Shown here piece after piece: positions 39,722-49,192 of a stretch of 64,000 nt of DNA (the first letter of the stretch is position 1; every line of letters begins with the position of its first letter). Below the pieces are notes generated by a model. That model made no database searches and was not told the origin of the DNA. It worked only from the letters and a program-made list of their open reading frames with translations. The stretch comes from JBFLXB01 sp964570625. Its GTDB lineage: Bacteria > Nitrospirota > Nitrospiria > 2-01-FULL-66-17. The stretch covers positions 118,187 through 182,186 of the forward strand of contig CAZMYW010000007.1 in NCBI GenBank assembly GCA_964570625.1. Direction: 5' to 3'. The position numbers were made by a program, and so were the translations under genes.

Positions 39722-42388
39722 ATGTCGATGCGTGCGTGGTTGTTGCTGGCTCTCGTTGTACTCGTCGTGGTGTTCGGCGGTGCACTGCTCTCGCTCTACG
39801 TCGACGCGTTGTGGTTTTCCGAAGTGGGGCAGTTCCCGGTATTCTCCACCAAACTCGGAACCCAAGTGGTCCTCGGGACGATCGTGGGAGTCGTGATCTT
39901 CCTGTGGCTCGCGGCCAACGTGCTCGTGGCGTCACGCAGGCGACTGACCCTGGTTCCGCCGCCATGGGACACCTTGTTGGCCGGACGTCCGATTCGTCCA
40001 CTGCTGTTGGCCGGGGCCGGGGTGATCGCCGCGGTGCAGGGTTTACAAGCCGCAAGCCAGTGGCAAACCTATCTGTTGTTCACCCATCCGATTGCCTTCG
40101 GGCAGACCGACCCCTTGTTCGGCGAGGACCTCGGCCTGTACGTGTTTACGCTGCCGTTCTTGGTGACCGTCAAAGGGTGGCTGCTGACCGCTATCGTGCT
40201 CGCCGTGGCGGTCAGCGCCGTCCTGTATGTTGCCAACCAGGAAATTCGGATCGAACCGAACCGGGTCTCGGTCACGCCAGCCGCGCGCCGCCACCTCCTG
40301 TGGGTCGCCGCCGCCGCCGCCCTGGTGGTCGCCTGGGGATACCGGCTCGATCAGTATCAGCTGTTGTATTCGCGCCGTGGCGTGATGTTCGGAGCCGGGT
40401 ACGCCGACATCCACGCCAGGCTCCCCGCGTTGTACGTGATGGTCGTGATCGCGGTAGCCGCGGCCGCGGTCCTGGCCATCAGCGGGACCCGACGCGGATG
40501 GGGCCTCCCGCTGGCGGCCGGCGCAGCGATTCCCGCGGCCGCGATCATCGGCGGCTGGCTGATCCCCGATCTGTTGCACCGGTTTCAAGTCCTTCCGAAC
40601 GAGATCGTAATGGAACGGCCTTACATCGAGCACAACATCCGGCTCACGCGGTTCGCGTACGGGCTCGACCACGTCGAAGTGAAGGAATTCCCGGCGTCCG
40701 ACGACTTGACCCCCAAACAGGTCGCGGCGAACACGCTGACCACCAACAATATTCGCCTGTGGGATCATCGCCCGCTCCTCGCCACGTATCGTCAGCTTCA
40801 ACAGATCCGCACGTATTACGACTTCGTCGACGTGGACAACGACCGCTACGTCGTCAACGGAGAGCTTCGGCAGGTCATGATCTCGCCCCGCGAACTCTCG
40901 TATCGGAACCTGCCCAGTCGGATCTGGATCAATGAACACCTCACCTACACCCACGGCTACGGCGTCGCGCTGGGTCCGGTGAACCGCGTCACACAGGAAG
41001 GGCTCCCGGAGTTTTTCATCAAGAACATTCCACCCGAGTCCTCGACCGCCATCAAGGTGACCCGCCCCGAACTGTACTACGGCGAACTGCCGAACGAGTA
41101 CGTGTTCGTCCACACCGCGAACCAAGAATTCGACTATCCGTCCAGCGACACGAGCCAATACACCACGTACGCGGGTACGGGCGGGATCCCGATGTCGTCA
41201 TTCGTCCGCAAGGCCGCGTTCGCCGCCTCGTTCGGGTCGATGAAGATCCTCCTGTCCGACGATATCACCGCCGAGAGCCGCATCATGATCAACCGCGCGA
41301 TCCTGGATCGCGCGACCAAGTTGACCCCGTTCCTCCGGTACGACCAGGACCCGTATATCGTGATCACGGACGAAGGACGGCTGGTCTGGGTACTGGATGG
41401 ATATACCACGACAGATCAGATGCCGTACGCGCTCCCGCTCCGGGGCGTGGGCAACTACATCCGGAACTCGGTGAAGGTCACGATCGATGCCTACGACGGC
41501 CGGATCAACGCCTACATCAGCGCACCCGACGATCCATTGATTCGCGCGTACGCCGCCGCGTTCCCGGGCTTGTTCCAACCGATCGACGCGATGCCTGCCG
41601 ATCTGCGCGCGCACTTGCGCTACCCCCAGGACCTGTTCCGGATTCAGTCGCACCTGTTCGCCACCTACCACATGCAGGACCCCCAGATCTTCTATAACAA
41701 GGAGGATCTCTGGGCGATTCCGCAAAAGGGCGAACAGGATATCGAGCCGTACTACACGATCATGAAGCTCCCCGGTGAAGCGCGTGAAGAGTTCATCCTC
41801 ATGATCCCCTACACTCCCGCCAAACGCGACAATATGGCGGCGTGGCTGGCCGCGCGATCGGACGGCGTCCACTACGGGAAGCTGATCGTCTATTTGTTTC
41901 CCAAACAAAAACTGGTGTACGGCCCGCGGCAGATCGAAGCACGAATCGACCAGGACTCCCTGATCTCCCAGCAACTGACGCTCTGGACCCAGCGCGGGTC
42001 ACAGGCGATTCGTGGCAGCCTGCTTGTCATCCCGATTGAGGATGCCTTGTTGTACGTGGAGCCGCTCTACCTGGCAGCGTCCGAGTCCGGCTCGCTGCCC
42101 GAGTTGCGGCGCGTCATCGTGGCGTTCGGTAACCGATTGGTCATGGAACCTGACCTCGAAACAGCACTCGCCAGTTTGTTCGGCGGGCGCGCGGCGGCGC
42201 CGACCAGCATGGGACTGGAGCGGGAGGTCACTGGCGCACCGGCGCACCCCTCCGCCTCGTTGAGCAATCAGGCACTGGAGCACTACCGGCGCGCGCAGAG
42301 CGCCCTCCGCGAGGGACGGTGGGAGGCCTACGGCGCCGAACTCACGCGACTCGAACAGGCGTTGGAGGCGCTTGCCAAGAAGCCCTAG
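39722..42388 (+). CDS. UPF0182 family large membrane protein
   Basis: An 888-aa protein with about seven hydrophobic helices in the first 320 residues and a large extracytoplasmic C-terminal part. Family landmarks are DALWFSEVGQFPVF, ERPYIEHNIRLTRFAYGLD, NNIRLWDHRPLLATYRQLQQIRTYYDF and YTHGYGVALGPVNRVTQEGLPEF. UPF0182 proteins are widespread in Actinobacteria and other groups and have no known function. ATG 39722 follows the phosphatase gene by 31 bases. Its place beside MoxR/DUF58/TgpA genes hints at envelope maturation. Confidence 0.9.
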   Translation: MSMRAWLLLALVVLVVVFGGALLSLYVDALWFSEVGQFPVFSTKLGTQVVLGTIVGVVIFLWLAANVLVASRRRLTLVPPPWDTLLAGRPIRPLLLAGAGVIAAVQGLQAASQWQTYLLFTHPIAFGQTDPLFGEDLGLYVFTLPFLVTVKGWLLTAIVLAVAVSAVLYVANQEIRIEPNRVSVTPAARRHLLWVAAAAALVVAWGYRLDQYQLLYSRRGVMFGAGYADIHARLPALYVMVVIAVAAAAVLAISGTRRGWGLPLAAGAAIPAAAIIGGWLIPDLLHRFQVLPNEIVMERPYIEHNIRLTRFAYGLDHVEVKEFPASDDLTPKQVAANTLTTNNIRLWDHRPLLATYRQLQQIRTYYDFVDVDNDRYVVNGELRQVMISPRELSYRNLPSRIWINEHLTYTHGYGVALGPVNRVTQEGLPEFFIKNIPPESSTAIKVTRPELYYGELPNEYVFVHTANQEFDYPSSDTSQYTTYAGTGGIPMSSFVRKAAFAASFGSMKILLSDDITAESRIMINRAILDRATKLTPFLRYDQDPYIVITDEGRLVWVLDGYTTTDQMPYALPLRGVGNYIRNSVKVTIDAYDGRINAYISAPDDPLIRAYAAAFPGLFQPIDAMPADLRAHLRYPQDLFRIQSHLFATYHMQDPQIFYNKEDLWAIPQKGEQDIEPYYTIMKLPGEAREEFILMIPYTPAKRDNMAAWLAARSDGVHYGKLIVYLFPKQKLVYGPRQIEARIDQDSLISQQLTLWTQRGSQAIRGSLLVIPIEDALLYVEPLYLAASESGSLPELRRVIVAFGNRLVMEPDLETALASLFGGRAAAPTSMGLEREVTGAPAHPSASLSNQALEHYRRAQSALREGRWEAYGAELTRLEQALEALAKKP

Positions 42389-42407
42389 CGCCGCTATCCT
42401 TGCCGCA

Positions 42408-43451
42408 ATGTTTCTCTCGCTTCCACCGCAACGGACGCCCACGGCGTCATCTGCTGTAAACGACCCGACGCTGATCGGGCAAAGTCCCGCGATCCGGCAG
42501 TTGACCGACGCCATCCAGCAGGTCGCGGATTCGCCGTCGACCGTCCTCATTTTGGGAGAGACCGGCACGGGGAAGGAACTCGTGGCGAAAGTCCTGCATG
42601 ATCTCAGCACCCGTCGAGCGGGCCCGTTCGTGGCCGTCAACTGCGCGGCAATCCCCGATGATCTCATCGAGAGTGAATTGTTCGGGCACGAACGCGGGGC
42701 ATTTACGGATGCGCACGCCACACGCCGAGGCCAATTCGAGCTCGCAAACGGCGGCACCCTGTTTTTGGACGAAATCGGAGATCTGAGCCTTCGCGCGCAG
42801 GGCAACCTCTTGCGCGTGATCGAGGAGCGCGCGTTTGCACGCGTGGGCGGCAGCGAATCAATTCGGGTGGACGTGCGACTTCTCGGCGCGACCAACGTGG
42901 ACCTAGAGCAGGCCGTGTCCACCGGCCGGTTCCGAGAAGATCTCTACCACCGCTTGAACGTGGTCCCGATCCGGGTTCCTCCCCTGCGGGAACGCCCGGA
43001 AGACATCGCAGTGCTCGCCGCGCACTTCCTGGCCCGAGCCAACCGCGCTCACGGGTCGGAGAAAACGGTGGCGTCCGAAGTGATCGAGCGGTTGACCGGG
43101 TACGATTGGCCGGGAAACGTCCGGGAGATGGAAAACTTAATGGAGCGCATGGTCACGCTCGCTGCCGGACCGATCATCCAGGAAGGTGATCTGCCGCTCA
43201 AGATCCGAGCGCGGGCCCGCACGCGGGTCTTTGCCGAGGAGGTTCGGCGAGGAACCATGTCGTTGACCCAAGTGGTCGACGCCTTCGAACGCGAATTGAT
43301 CATCGAGGCTCTTGATCGGACCTCTCACGTGCAGGTCCGAGCGGCCAAAGCACTTGGCATCACCCGCCGCATCCTGAAATACAAGATGGACGCGCTCACT
43401 ATTCCAGTGCAACGGCCGCGCGCCCGCCCCATCCGACGCGAAGCGGCATAG
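42408..43451 (+). CDS. Sensorless sigma-54-type AAA+ activator
   Basis: A 347-aa bacterial enhancer-binding protein lacking any N-terminal receiver, GAF or PAS domain: only about 25 residues precede the AAA+ core. Walker A is GETGTGKE, Walker B is GTLFLDEIGD, the sigma-54 contact loop reads GAFTDA instead of GAFTGA, and the arginine-finger region is FREDLYHRLNVVPIRVPPLRERPEDI. A Fis-type HTH closes the protein (VRAAKALGITRRILKYKM). With no sensor, control may be by expression level or a partner protein. ATG 42408 was preferred over an in-frame TTG at 42372 that would overlap the previous gene. Confidence 0.9.
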   Translation: MFLSLPPQRTPTASSAVNDPTLIGQSPAIRQLTDAIQQVADSPSTVLILGETGTGKELVAKVLHDLSTRRAGPFVAVNCAAIPDDLIESELFGHERGAFTDAHATRRGQFELANGGTLFLDEIGDLSLRAQGNLLRVIEERAFARVGGSESIRVDVRLLGATNVDLEQAVSTGRFREDLYHRLNVVPIRVPPLRERPEDIAVLAAHFLARANRAHGSEKTVASEVIERLTGYDWPGNVREMENLMERMVTLAAGPIIQEGDLPLKIRARARTRVFAEEVRRGTMSLTQVVDAFERELIIEALDRTSHVQVRAAKALGITRRILKYKMDALTIPVQRPRARPIRREAA

Positions 43452-43516
43452 CCCATTTACACGTTCTCCGAGCGGCCTTGATTGACGCTCCCCAGAGCCT
43501 CTGTTAGACTGGCCGC

Positions 43517-44464
43517 GTGCTCGCTGACCCGCAGGCCAAAATCGCGGCGCTTCATGACAACATCGAACGGGTCATCTGCGGAAAGTCCGACGTCGTCACG
43601 CTCGCGATGGTTACGCTGCTCGCCCGCGGGCACCTCCTGATTGAAGATGTTCCCGGCGTGGGCAAAACGACGCTGGCCCACAGCTTCGCGCGGTCCCTGA
43701 GCTGTACCTTCAAACGGATCCAGTTCACCAGCGACCTGCTGCCGTCCGACGTCATCGGGCTCTCCGTGCTCAATCAGACCAGCCGGGAATTCGAGTTCCG
43801 GCCCGGACCGGTCTTCGCGAATATCGTCCTCGCCGATGAAATCAACCGAACGACGCCCAAGACGCAAAGTAGCTTGCTGGAAGCGATGAACGACGCCCAA
43901 GTGTCGGTGGACAGCCACACCCATCCGCTGCCCCGCCCCTTTATGGTGATCGCCACCCAAAACCCGGTCGAATACCACGGGACCTATCCACTACCCGAAT
44001 CTCAGCTCGATCGGTTCATGATCCGTGCACACATGGGGTATCCCAACCTGGAAGACGAGAAGCGCATCATCACCGCGAAACACCTGGTGGGACGCGCGGA
44101 CGAACTCTCGCCGGTACTCAGCGCCGAGGATGTCCTCGGGCTGCAGGAAGCGGCGTCGGGCGTGGCTATGGACGACGCCCTCACGGACTACTTGATGGCG
44201 ATCGTCTCCGCCACTCGATCGCGGCCGGATGTCGACCTCGGCGTGAGCACCCGGGGAGCGGTATTCCTCTCCCGGGCCGCACAAGCCAGGGCGCTGATCG
44301 AGGGCCGGGCCTACGCACTGCCCGACGACGTCAAACACCTGGTCGTTCCCGTGTTCGCACACCGCATCGTGGTCAACCCGGGCGTCGAATCGTTCGACCG
44401 ACGGACTGACGACGCCAAAGACATCCTGAACGAGATCCTCGACCAAGTTCCCGTTCCGCTGTAG
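43517..44464 (+). CDS. MoxR-family AAA+ ATPase
   Basis: A 315-aa chaperone-like ATPase. Walker A is EDVPGVGKTT, Walker B is IVLADEINRTTPKTQSSLLEAM, sensor 1 is VIATQNPVEYHGTYPLPESQLDRFM, and the C-terminal lid follows with VSTRGAVFLSRAAQARAL. MoxR proteins act with a VWA or DUF58 partner in maturation of envelope or metal-containing complexes. The start is GTG 43517; the DUF58 partner follows eight bases after its stop. Confidence 0.93.
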   Translation: MLADPQAKIAALHDNIERVICGKSDVVTLAMVTLLARGHLLIEDVPGVGKTTLAHSFARSLSCTFKRIQFTSDLLPSDVIGLSVLNQTSREFEFRPGPVFANIVLADEINRTTPKTQSSLLEAMNDAQVSVDSHTHPLPRPFMVIATQNPVEYHGTYPLPESQLDRFMIRAHMGYPNLEDEKRIITAKHLVGRADELSPVLSAEDVLGLQEAASGVAMDDALTDYLMAIVSATRSRPDVDLGVSTRGAVFLSRAAQARALIEGRAYALPDDVKHLVVPVFAHRIVVNPGVESFDRRTDDAKDILNEILDQVPVPL

Positions 44465-44472
44465 CCGCCCGT

Positions 44473-45642
44473 ATGGGGGCACCCGTGACCACCACTGCCG
44501 CGTCGATGCTTTTTGGCTCCGGCCGAAAACCGGGCGCGTCCACGCAGGGCCGTCGTCCACGTCGGTGGATGGCACGGACCGCCAAGGTGACGCCGACCGG
44601 CGTTCGATTCTTGCTGTTGGCGCTCGCGGTCGGGCTGGCCGCGGTGAATACCGGCAACAATATTCTGTACCTGCTGTTCGCCATGATGTTGAGTCTCATC
44701 GTCGTGGCTGGTCTGTTTTCCGAGCGAATGCTCGCACGTCTCTCAGCCACGCGCTCGCTGCCACCTCGGCTGTTCGCCGACGCCCCGACCGCCTATCACA
44801 TCGCTCTGACCAACGGCAAACGATTCATGCCCGCGTTTTCGCTCCGGATCCGTGACGGTCGGGGAGGCCGCCGGCTGGAGGCACCGGAGCACCGTTGTCC
44901 GCGGCTCGATCCCGGCGGGACGATCGCGATCGACTCGGTCGTGACGTTCCACGACCGCGGCGTACACCACCTGACCGGCATCGAGGTCACCACCACCTTC
45001 CCCTTCGGTCTGTTCGAGAAGACGTTGCGGGTCCCCGCCGAAGCCGAGCCGCTCGTATATCCCGCGATCGGAACCTTGGGGCGTACCGCCGGACGGACGG
45101 CCGCAGAAGACGGGCCGTTCGGTACGCTGCGGGGCACCGCCGGTTTGTCGCACCTGCGTGACTACCAAATCGGCGACGATCCTCGCTACATTCACTGGAA
45201 ACATTCGGCGCGGAGGGCCAAACTGGTGGTCCGAGAGCCGGAACGCGAGGGCGCACGCTCGCTTGTGCTGGTCTTCAGCAACCGTCTGCCGCCGGATCCC
45301 CTGCCAATTCATCGCGAGTGGTTCGAAGACGCGGTCCGACTCACGGCGTCCCTGGCGGATGGCGCGATCCGCGACGGCTGGGAAGTTCTGATGGTGACCT
45401 GGGACGGAGTCAGTCGCACAGGCCGCGGGACGGCACACCTGGAACGGCTGCTCCGGACGCTCGCGACGATCGGTCCGAGCACGGCTCCACACACCGATGG
45501 GCTGATTGCCCGTTCGACCGATCTGGCCCGCCACCCCCTCCACCTCGTCTTGGTGTGGGATGATCCGCGGTGGGCGTCAGTTCGACCTCGGTGCGAACGG
45601 GTGTGGGTCGCGGCTCAACACCTTCCCGAGCAGGCCTCATGA
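44473..45642 (+). CDS. DUF58 domain membrane-anchored protein
   Basis: A 389-aa protein with two membrane helices (about residues 43-60 and 66-84) and a C-terminal DUF58 domain containing the signature YQIGDDPRYIHWKHSARRAKLVVREPE. It is the regular MoxR partner. The first about 30 residues are low-complexity and basic, so a later start (ATG at about 44566, MARTAKVTPTG) is possible. Its stop overlaps the transglutaminase start. Confidence 0.9.
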   Translation: MGAPVTTTAASMLFGSGRKPGASTQGRRPRRWMARTAKVTPTGVRFLLLALAVGLAAVNTGNNILYLLFAMMLSLIVVAGLFSERMLARLSATRSLPPRLFADAPTAYHIALTNGKRFMPAFSLRIRDGRGGRRLEAPEHRCPRLDPGGTIAIDSVVTFHDRGVHHLTGIEVTTTFPFGLFEKTLRVPAEAEPLVYPAIGTLGRTAGRTAAEDGPFGTLRGTAGLSHLRDYQIGDDPRYIHWKHSARRAKLVVREPEREGARSLVLVFSNRLPPDPLPIHREWFEDAVRLTASLADGAIRDGWEVLMVTWDGVSRTGRGTAHLERLLRTLATIGPSTAPHTDGLIARSTDLARHPLHLVLVWDDPRWASVRPRCERVWVAAQHLPEQAS

Positions 45643-47651
45643 CACGCGCGGCGCGTCGGGCCTCTCACGTCATGGCGGTCGTGGGCCTCTCGTCTCTTGC
45701 CGTCACGGGCCAGATCGGAGTGCTTTGGTTGGTCGCCGGCGGGCTCGGCGTCGTCGTCAGTGCGGCCATCGACATAGCCGGAGTGTCTCCGACCGTCCGG
45801 GTGCCATGGGCCAACGCGCTGATCCTCGTGGCGTTGGGGTTCGCGGCGGCGGATTTCCTGTGGCTGTCGCCCAGCCTCCTCCATGTCGGCGCCCACTTGC
45901 TCATCGCGCTGATGTTCACGCGCCTCCTCCATCGCACCGCACGAGAGTACCTGCAGCTCGTCGTCATCGTGTTTCTTCAGATGGTGGCGGCAGCCGGGTT
46001 GGCTGCGTACGGGACGTTTAACGCCGGGTTCGCCGTCTACCTTCCCGTCATGGTGTGGGTGTTGGTCCACTATCACCTGCTCGCAGAGGCGGAACGAGCC
46101 GATGTCGTCTCCAGCGAGCCCCCGGCCGGCTTAGCGCCTTGGATCGCCGCTGCGGCGCTCACCGCCGTCATCTCGGCGGGAGTCCTCTTTCTCTTTCTTC
46201 CCCGCATGGGACTCGAGCTGCTCGGCGTCGTCCCTCAGAACGACGTCCGCCTGTCGGGCTTCTCGCCCCAGGTCCGGTTGGGAGCTATCGGGTCGGTCAA
46301 GCGTGATCCGACCATCGTGATGCGGGTTGCGGGTTCTTCAGTTGGGGTCGGGGCCCCCTCCCTCTACCTTCGCGGCGCCGTCTTCGACGCCTTCGACGGC
46401 CAAAACTGGCTGGCCACGACCCCCGCGCGAAAAATGGTCCCGCCGGACGGCGACGGGCGGTTTACGCTGGGACACGACACGGGCGACGGTCCCGCGATGG
46501 CCATTCACGCCGAACCGCTCGACACCCCGGTGCTCTTTACGCCGGAACGGACCGACGGGGTGGGAGGGCCGTTTGTCGCCGTCCTGGTTGACGACGACGA
46601 AATCTTCAACCTCCCCTATCCTCCAGGTACCCGCCAAACATACGACGTGTGGCAACGCCCGCACGCCGAACCGCGGATGGCCGCTGCGGAAGTCGGCGCG
46701 CGGTACCTGCGGGAGAACGGTTCGCCCCGCCTCGCGGACCTCGCTGGCGAAGTGGCGGGCCAGGCATCCACACCCCACGATCGGGCCCTGGCGGTGGAGC
46801 GGTTCCTGCGCACCCGCTATACCTATACCCTGGATGTCCCCGGCGGTGAAGAGCGTCCGGTCGAAACCTTTCTGTTCGATCGCGGTTCCGGATATTGCGA
46901 ACACTTCGCGAGCGCGATGGCGCTCATGCTTCGTACGCTCGGAATTCCCACCCGCCTGGTCACCGGATTTCTGGTTCAGGAATGGAACCCGTTCGGCCAA
47001 TACGCCATCGTCCGTCAGGGCGATGCGCACGCCTGGGTTGAGGTGTTCCTACCCGAGTCGGGATGGACACGGTTTGATCCCACCCCGCCCGCCCCCCTCT
47101 CCGATCGTCCGTGGACGGGCCGGGTCGAGCAGTACCTCGACAGCTTGCGCACGGGGTGGGATCGCTACGTCTTAGATTTCAGCCTTGGGGACCAACACGC
47201 CGCGATCGAGCGGGCCGAAGCCGGATGGGAACGGCTGCGCACCCGCGTGGTCAGCGAACTCGACGCCGCACGCCAGCGGGTGGACCGTGTATCCGACGCC
47301 GCGTGGCTCATCGGAGGCCTCACCGCCCTGATCGCATGCGGAGTCTTGGCGACGCGAGGACACGTGCGGTGGCCCGTGCTCCGCCACCCCCCGTCGAGCG
47401 ACGGGTCGATCGCGTTCTACCGGCAACTCCTCCGCGTGCTGGAACAACGGGGCCTGTCCAAGCCCCCTGCAGCGACGCCGTGGGAGTTCGCCCTGCAGCA
47501 GGCCTCGCGGCTGGAATGCGCGGAGGCGGTCCAACGGGTGACGGAAAGGTACTATGAAGTCCGTTTCGGGCACCGACGGCTCTCGCCGGACGAACGCCGG
47601 GCCCTGCAAGCCGACCTCGCCGCGATTGAACGGGGGACTGGCCCCTCCTAA
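45639..47651 (+). CDS. TgpA-like membrane transglutaminase
   Basis: A 670-aa integral membrane protein: five or six helices in the first 200 residues (DUF3488 region), a periplasmic transglutaminase-like core and a C-terminal helix with a DUF4129 tail (IAFYRQLLRVLEQRGLSKPP). The catalytic triad is visible as Cys in GSGYCEHFASAMALMLR, His in GDAHAWVEVF and Asp in TRFDPTPP. In Pseudomonas, TgpA with MoxR and DUF58 partners is important for growth. The start ATG overlaps the DUF58 stop (ATGA). It ends four bases into the convergent small gene. Confidence 0.92.
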   Translation: MTRAARRASHVMAVVGLSSLAVTGQIGVLWLVAGGLGVVVSAAIDIAGVSPTVRVPWANALILVALGFAAADFLWLSPSLLHVGAHLLIALMFTRLLHRTAREYLQLVVIVFLQMVAAAGLAAYGTFNAGFAVYLPVMVWVLVHYHLLAEAERADVVSSEPPAGLAPWIAAAALTAVISAGVLFLFLPRMGLELLGVVPQNDVRLSGFSPQVRLGAIGSVKRDPTIVMRVAGSSVGVGAPSLYLRGAVFDAFDGQNWLATTPARKMVPPDGDGRFTLGHDTGDGPAMAIHAEPLDTPVLFTPERTDGVGGPFVAVLVDDDEIFNLPYPPGTRQTYDVWQRPHAEPRMAAAEVGARYLRENGSPRLADLAGEVAGQASTPHDRALAVERFLRTRYTYTLDVPGGEERPVETFLFDRGSGYCEHFASAMALMLRTLGIPTRLVTGFLVQEWNPFGQYAIVRQGDAHAWVEVFLPESGWTRFDPTPPAPLSDRPWTGRVEQYLDSLRTGWDRYVLDFSLGDQHAAIERAEAGWERLRTRVVSELDAARQRVDRVSDAAWLIGGLTALIACGVLATRGHVRWPVLRHPPSSDGSIAFYRQLLRVLEQRGLSKPPAATPWEFALQQASRLECAEAVQRVTERYYEVRFGHRRLSPDERRALQADLAAIERGTGPS

Positions 47652-48049
47652 AATCGGACGCGCACGATCGCCGCCGACACTGTCACCTCCGGTGTCTCGC
47701 CCGGGACGAGGGGGCTGACAGCGGGCTCGACCGGCGGCAGGTGCCACGAGACGCGTCCGCGGTCAACATCGATCATGGCGTGGCGCGCAACCTTCGACAA
47801 CCCGTAAGCAGTTCCTCCGATCACGCCGATACCGGCCCCGGTCACCATGTACTGGAAGTGATCACCAGGGTCGTCGGTGAACACCATCACCGCCGCGCCC
47901 ACCAGCGCACCGATCAGCCCGCCGTAAAACCCGTCGACGAGAACCTCCCCCATCTCGTTGTTCGCAGCGCGGGCCGGTTCTGGGACCGAGACGGCCACGG
48001 CCGCCGTCAACACGAGCGACCCCACAACGATCCGGACTATTGCCCTCAT
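47648..48049 (-). CDS. Small exported glycine-zipper protein
   Basis: A 133-aa protein with a signal peptide (residues 1-28, ending ARA) and a glycine-zipper helical hairpin (about 38-85: GFYGGLIGALVGAAVMVF, GAGIGVIGGTAYGLSKVA), then a Pro-rich tail and a last beta-like strand. It probably sits in or near the membrane. Its ATG overlaps the ribD stop (ATGA) and its stop overlaps the convergent transglutaminase stop by four bases. Function unknown. Confidence 0.75.
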   Translation of the reverse strand: MRAIVRIVVGSLVLTAAVAVSVPEPARAANNEMGEVLVDGFYGGLIGALVGAAVMVFTDDPGDHFQYMVTGAGIGVIGGTAYGLSKVARHAMIDVDRGRVSWHLPPVEPAVSPLVPGETPEVTVSAAIVRVRF

Positions 48050-49137
48050 AAATATCCCTCCACGATGACATCCTCTCCCAATCGCCTGGTCGACACCTCC
48101 CGGAGTCTTACCGCGTCATGCAGTCGTCCGGGCGAACGCCCGCCGATCGCGCCGATCGCGTCGCGACCGCCCAGAAGGGTCGGCGCCAGCATGGTGATCA
48201 CTTTGTTGACCACTCCGGACCGCACCGCCGAGGCGTTGAGTTCCGAGCCGCCTTCGATGAGGACCGAGGTGATGCCCAGCGCGCCCAGGCGGCGCATCAA
48301 GTCTTGGAGATCGACGAGCCCGTCTCGGGACAAGGCCGTCAGCACCCGAACACCACGCTGTTCCAGGCGTCGTCGTCGCGACGCCGGCGCCCGACGGGTC
48401 GTCGCCACGATCCCCATCGACCCCTCCCGCGGTCTCAACGCTCTGGCCGTCGGCGGGGTTGCCAAACGTTCGTCCACGATCACGCGGTGGGGGTCTCGTG
48501 TCCCGCGACCGTCTCGCGCCGTCAGCTCCGGATCGTCTGCAAGGACCGTCCCCAGTCCCACTAGCACCGCGTCCACTCGGCTCCGCAGGTGATGGGTATA
48601 GGCACGCGCGCGTGTGCCTGTGATCCAACGCGATTCGCCAGCGGCGGTCGCGATCTTCCCATCCAGCGTTGCGGCGATTTTGAGCGTGACGAACGGGCGA
48701 CCGGTGGTGATCCATCGAGCGTAGGCTTCGATCAGCCGCTTCGCCGGTCCTTCGAGCAACCCGACGCTCGCGGCGATTCCGTGCCGTCGCAAACGCGTCA
48801 TCCCTCGCCCCGAGACCTTGGGGTTGGGATCCTGGGTGGCCACGACAATCTTCCGGACTCCTGCGGAGAGGATCTCCTCCGTACAGGGCGGAGTGCGTTT
48901 GTCGAGGTGGCTGCAGGGTTCGAGGGTGACGTACAGGGTCGCACCGCGGGCCCGGACTCCGGCGTTGCGCAGCGCGACGACTTCGGCGTGCGGCGCTCCG
49001 GCTCGCCGGTGGTATCCCTCACCAACAATGTGTCCCCGGCTGACGACCACGGCGCCGACCGCGGGGTTCGGGCTGGTACGCCCTAGAGCCCGTGCCGCGA
49101 GCGCGAGCGCGCGCCGCATATACACCTCGTCAGACAC
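48046..49137 (-). CDS. ribD: Bifunctional riboflavin biosynthesis deaminase/reductase
   Basis: A 363-aa enzyme. The N-terminal deaminase (about 1-145) has the zinc-binding APHAEVVAL and LEPCSHLDKRTPPCTEEIL; the C-terminal reductase (about 147-363) has VTLKIAATLDGKIA, SRWITG, VDAVLVGLGTVLADDPELT and SVLIEGGSELNASAV. It converts the pyrimidine intermediate after GTP cyclohydrolase II. No ribE, ribBA or ribH is adjacent, and no FMN riboswitch precedes it. Confidence 0.94.
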   Translation of the reverse strand: MSDEVYMRRALALAARALGRTSPNPAVGAVVVSRGHIVGEGYHRRAGAPHAEVVALRNAGVRARGATLYVTLEPCSHLDKRTPPCTEEILSAGVRKIVVATQDPNPKVSGRGMTRLRRHGIAASVGLLEGPAKRLIEAYARWITTGRPFVTLKIAATLDGKIATAAGESRWITGTRARAYTHHLRSRVDAVLVGLGTVLADDPELTARDGRGTRDPHRVIVDERLATPPTARALRPREGSMGIVATTRRAPASRRRRLEQRGVRVLTALSRDGLVDLQDLMRRLGALGITSVLIEGGSELNASAVRSGVVNKVITMLAPTLLGGRDAIGAIGGRSPGRLHDAVRLREVSTRRLGEDVIVEGYL

Positions 49138-49192
49138 GAGGTTGGATTATCAGGGAACGTACCGAGCCTGTCAACGCGAGCGAATCACTTCG

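Noticed and set aside
40043..41158. Minus-strand frame of 371 codons
   Set aside because: Antisense to the UPF0182 gene, which has membrane helices and family motifs.
49138..49192. FMN riboswitch upstream of ribD
   Set aside because: The gap is only about 55 bases and shows none of the conserved RFN-element segments.
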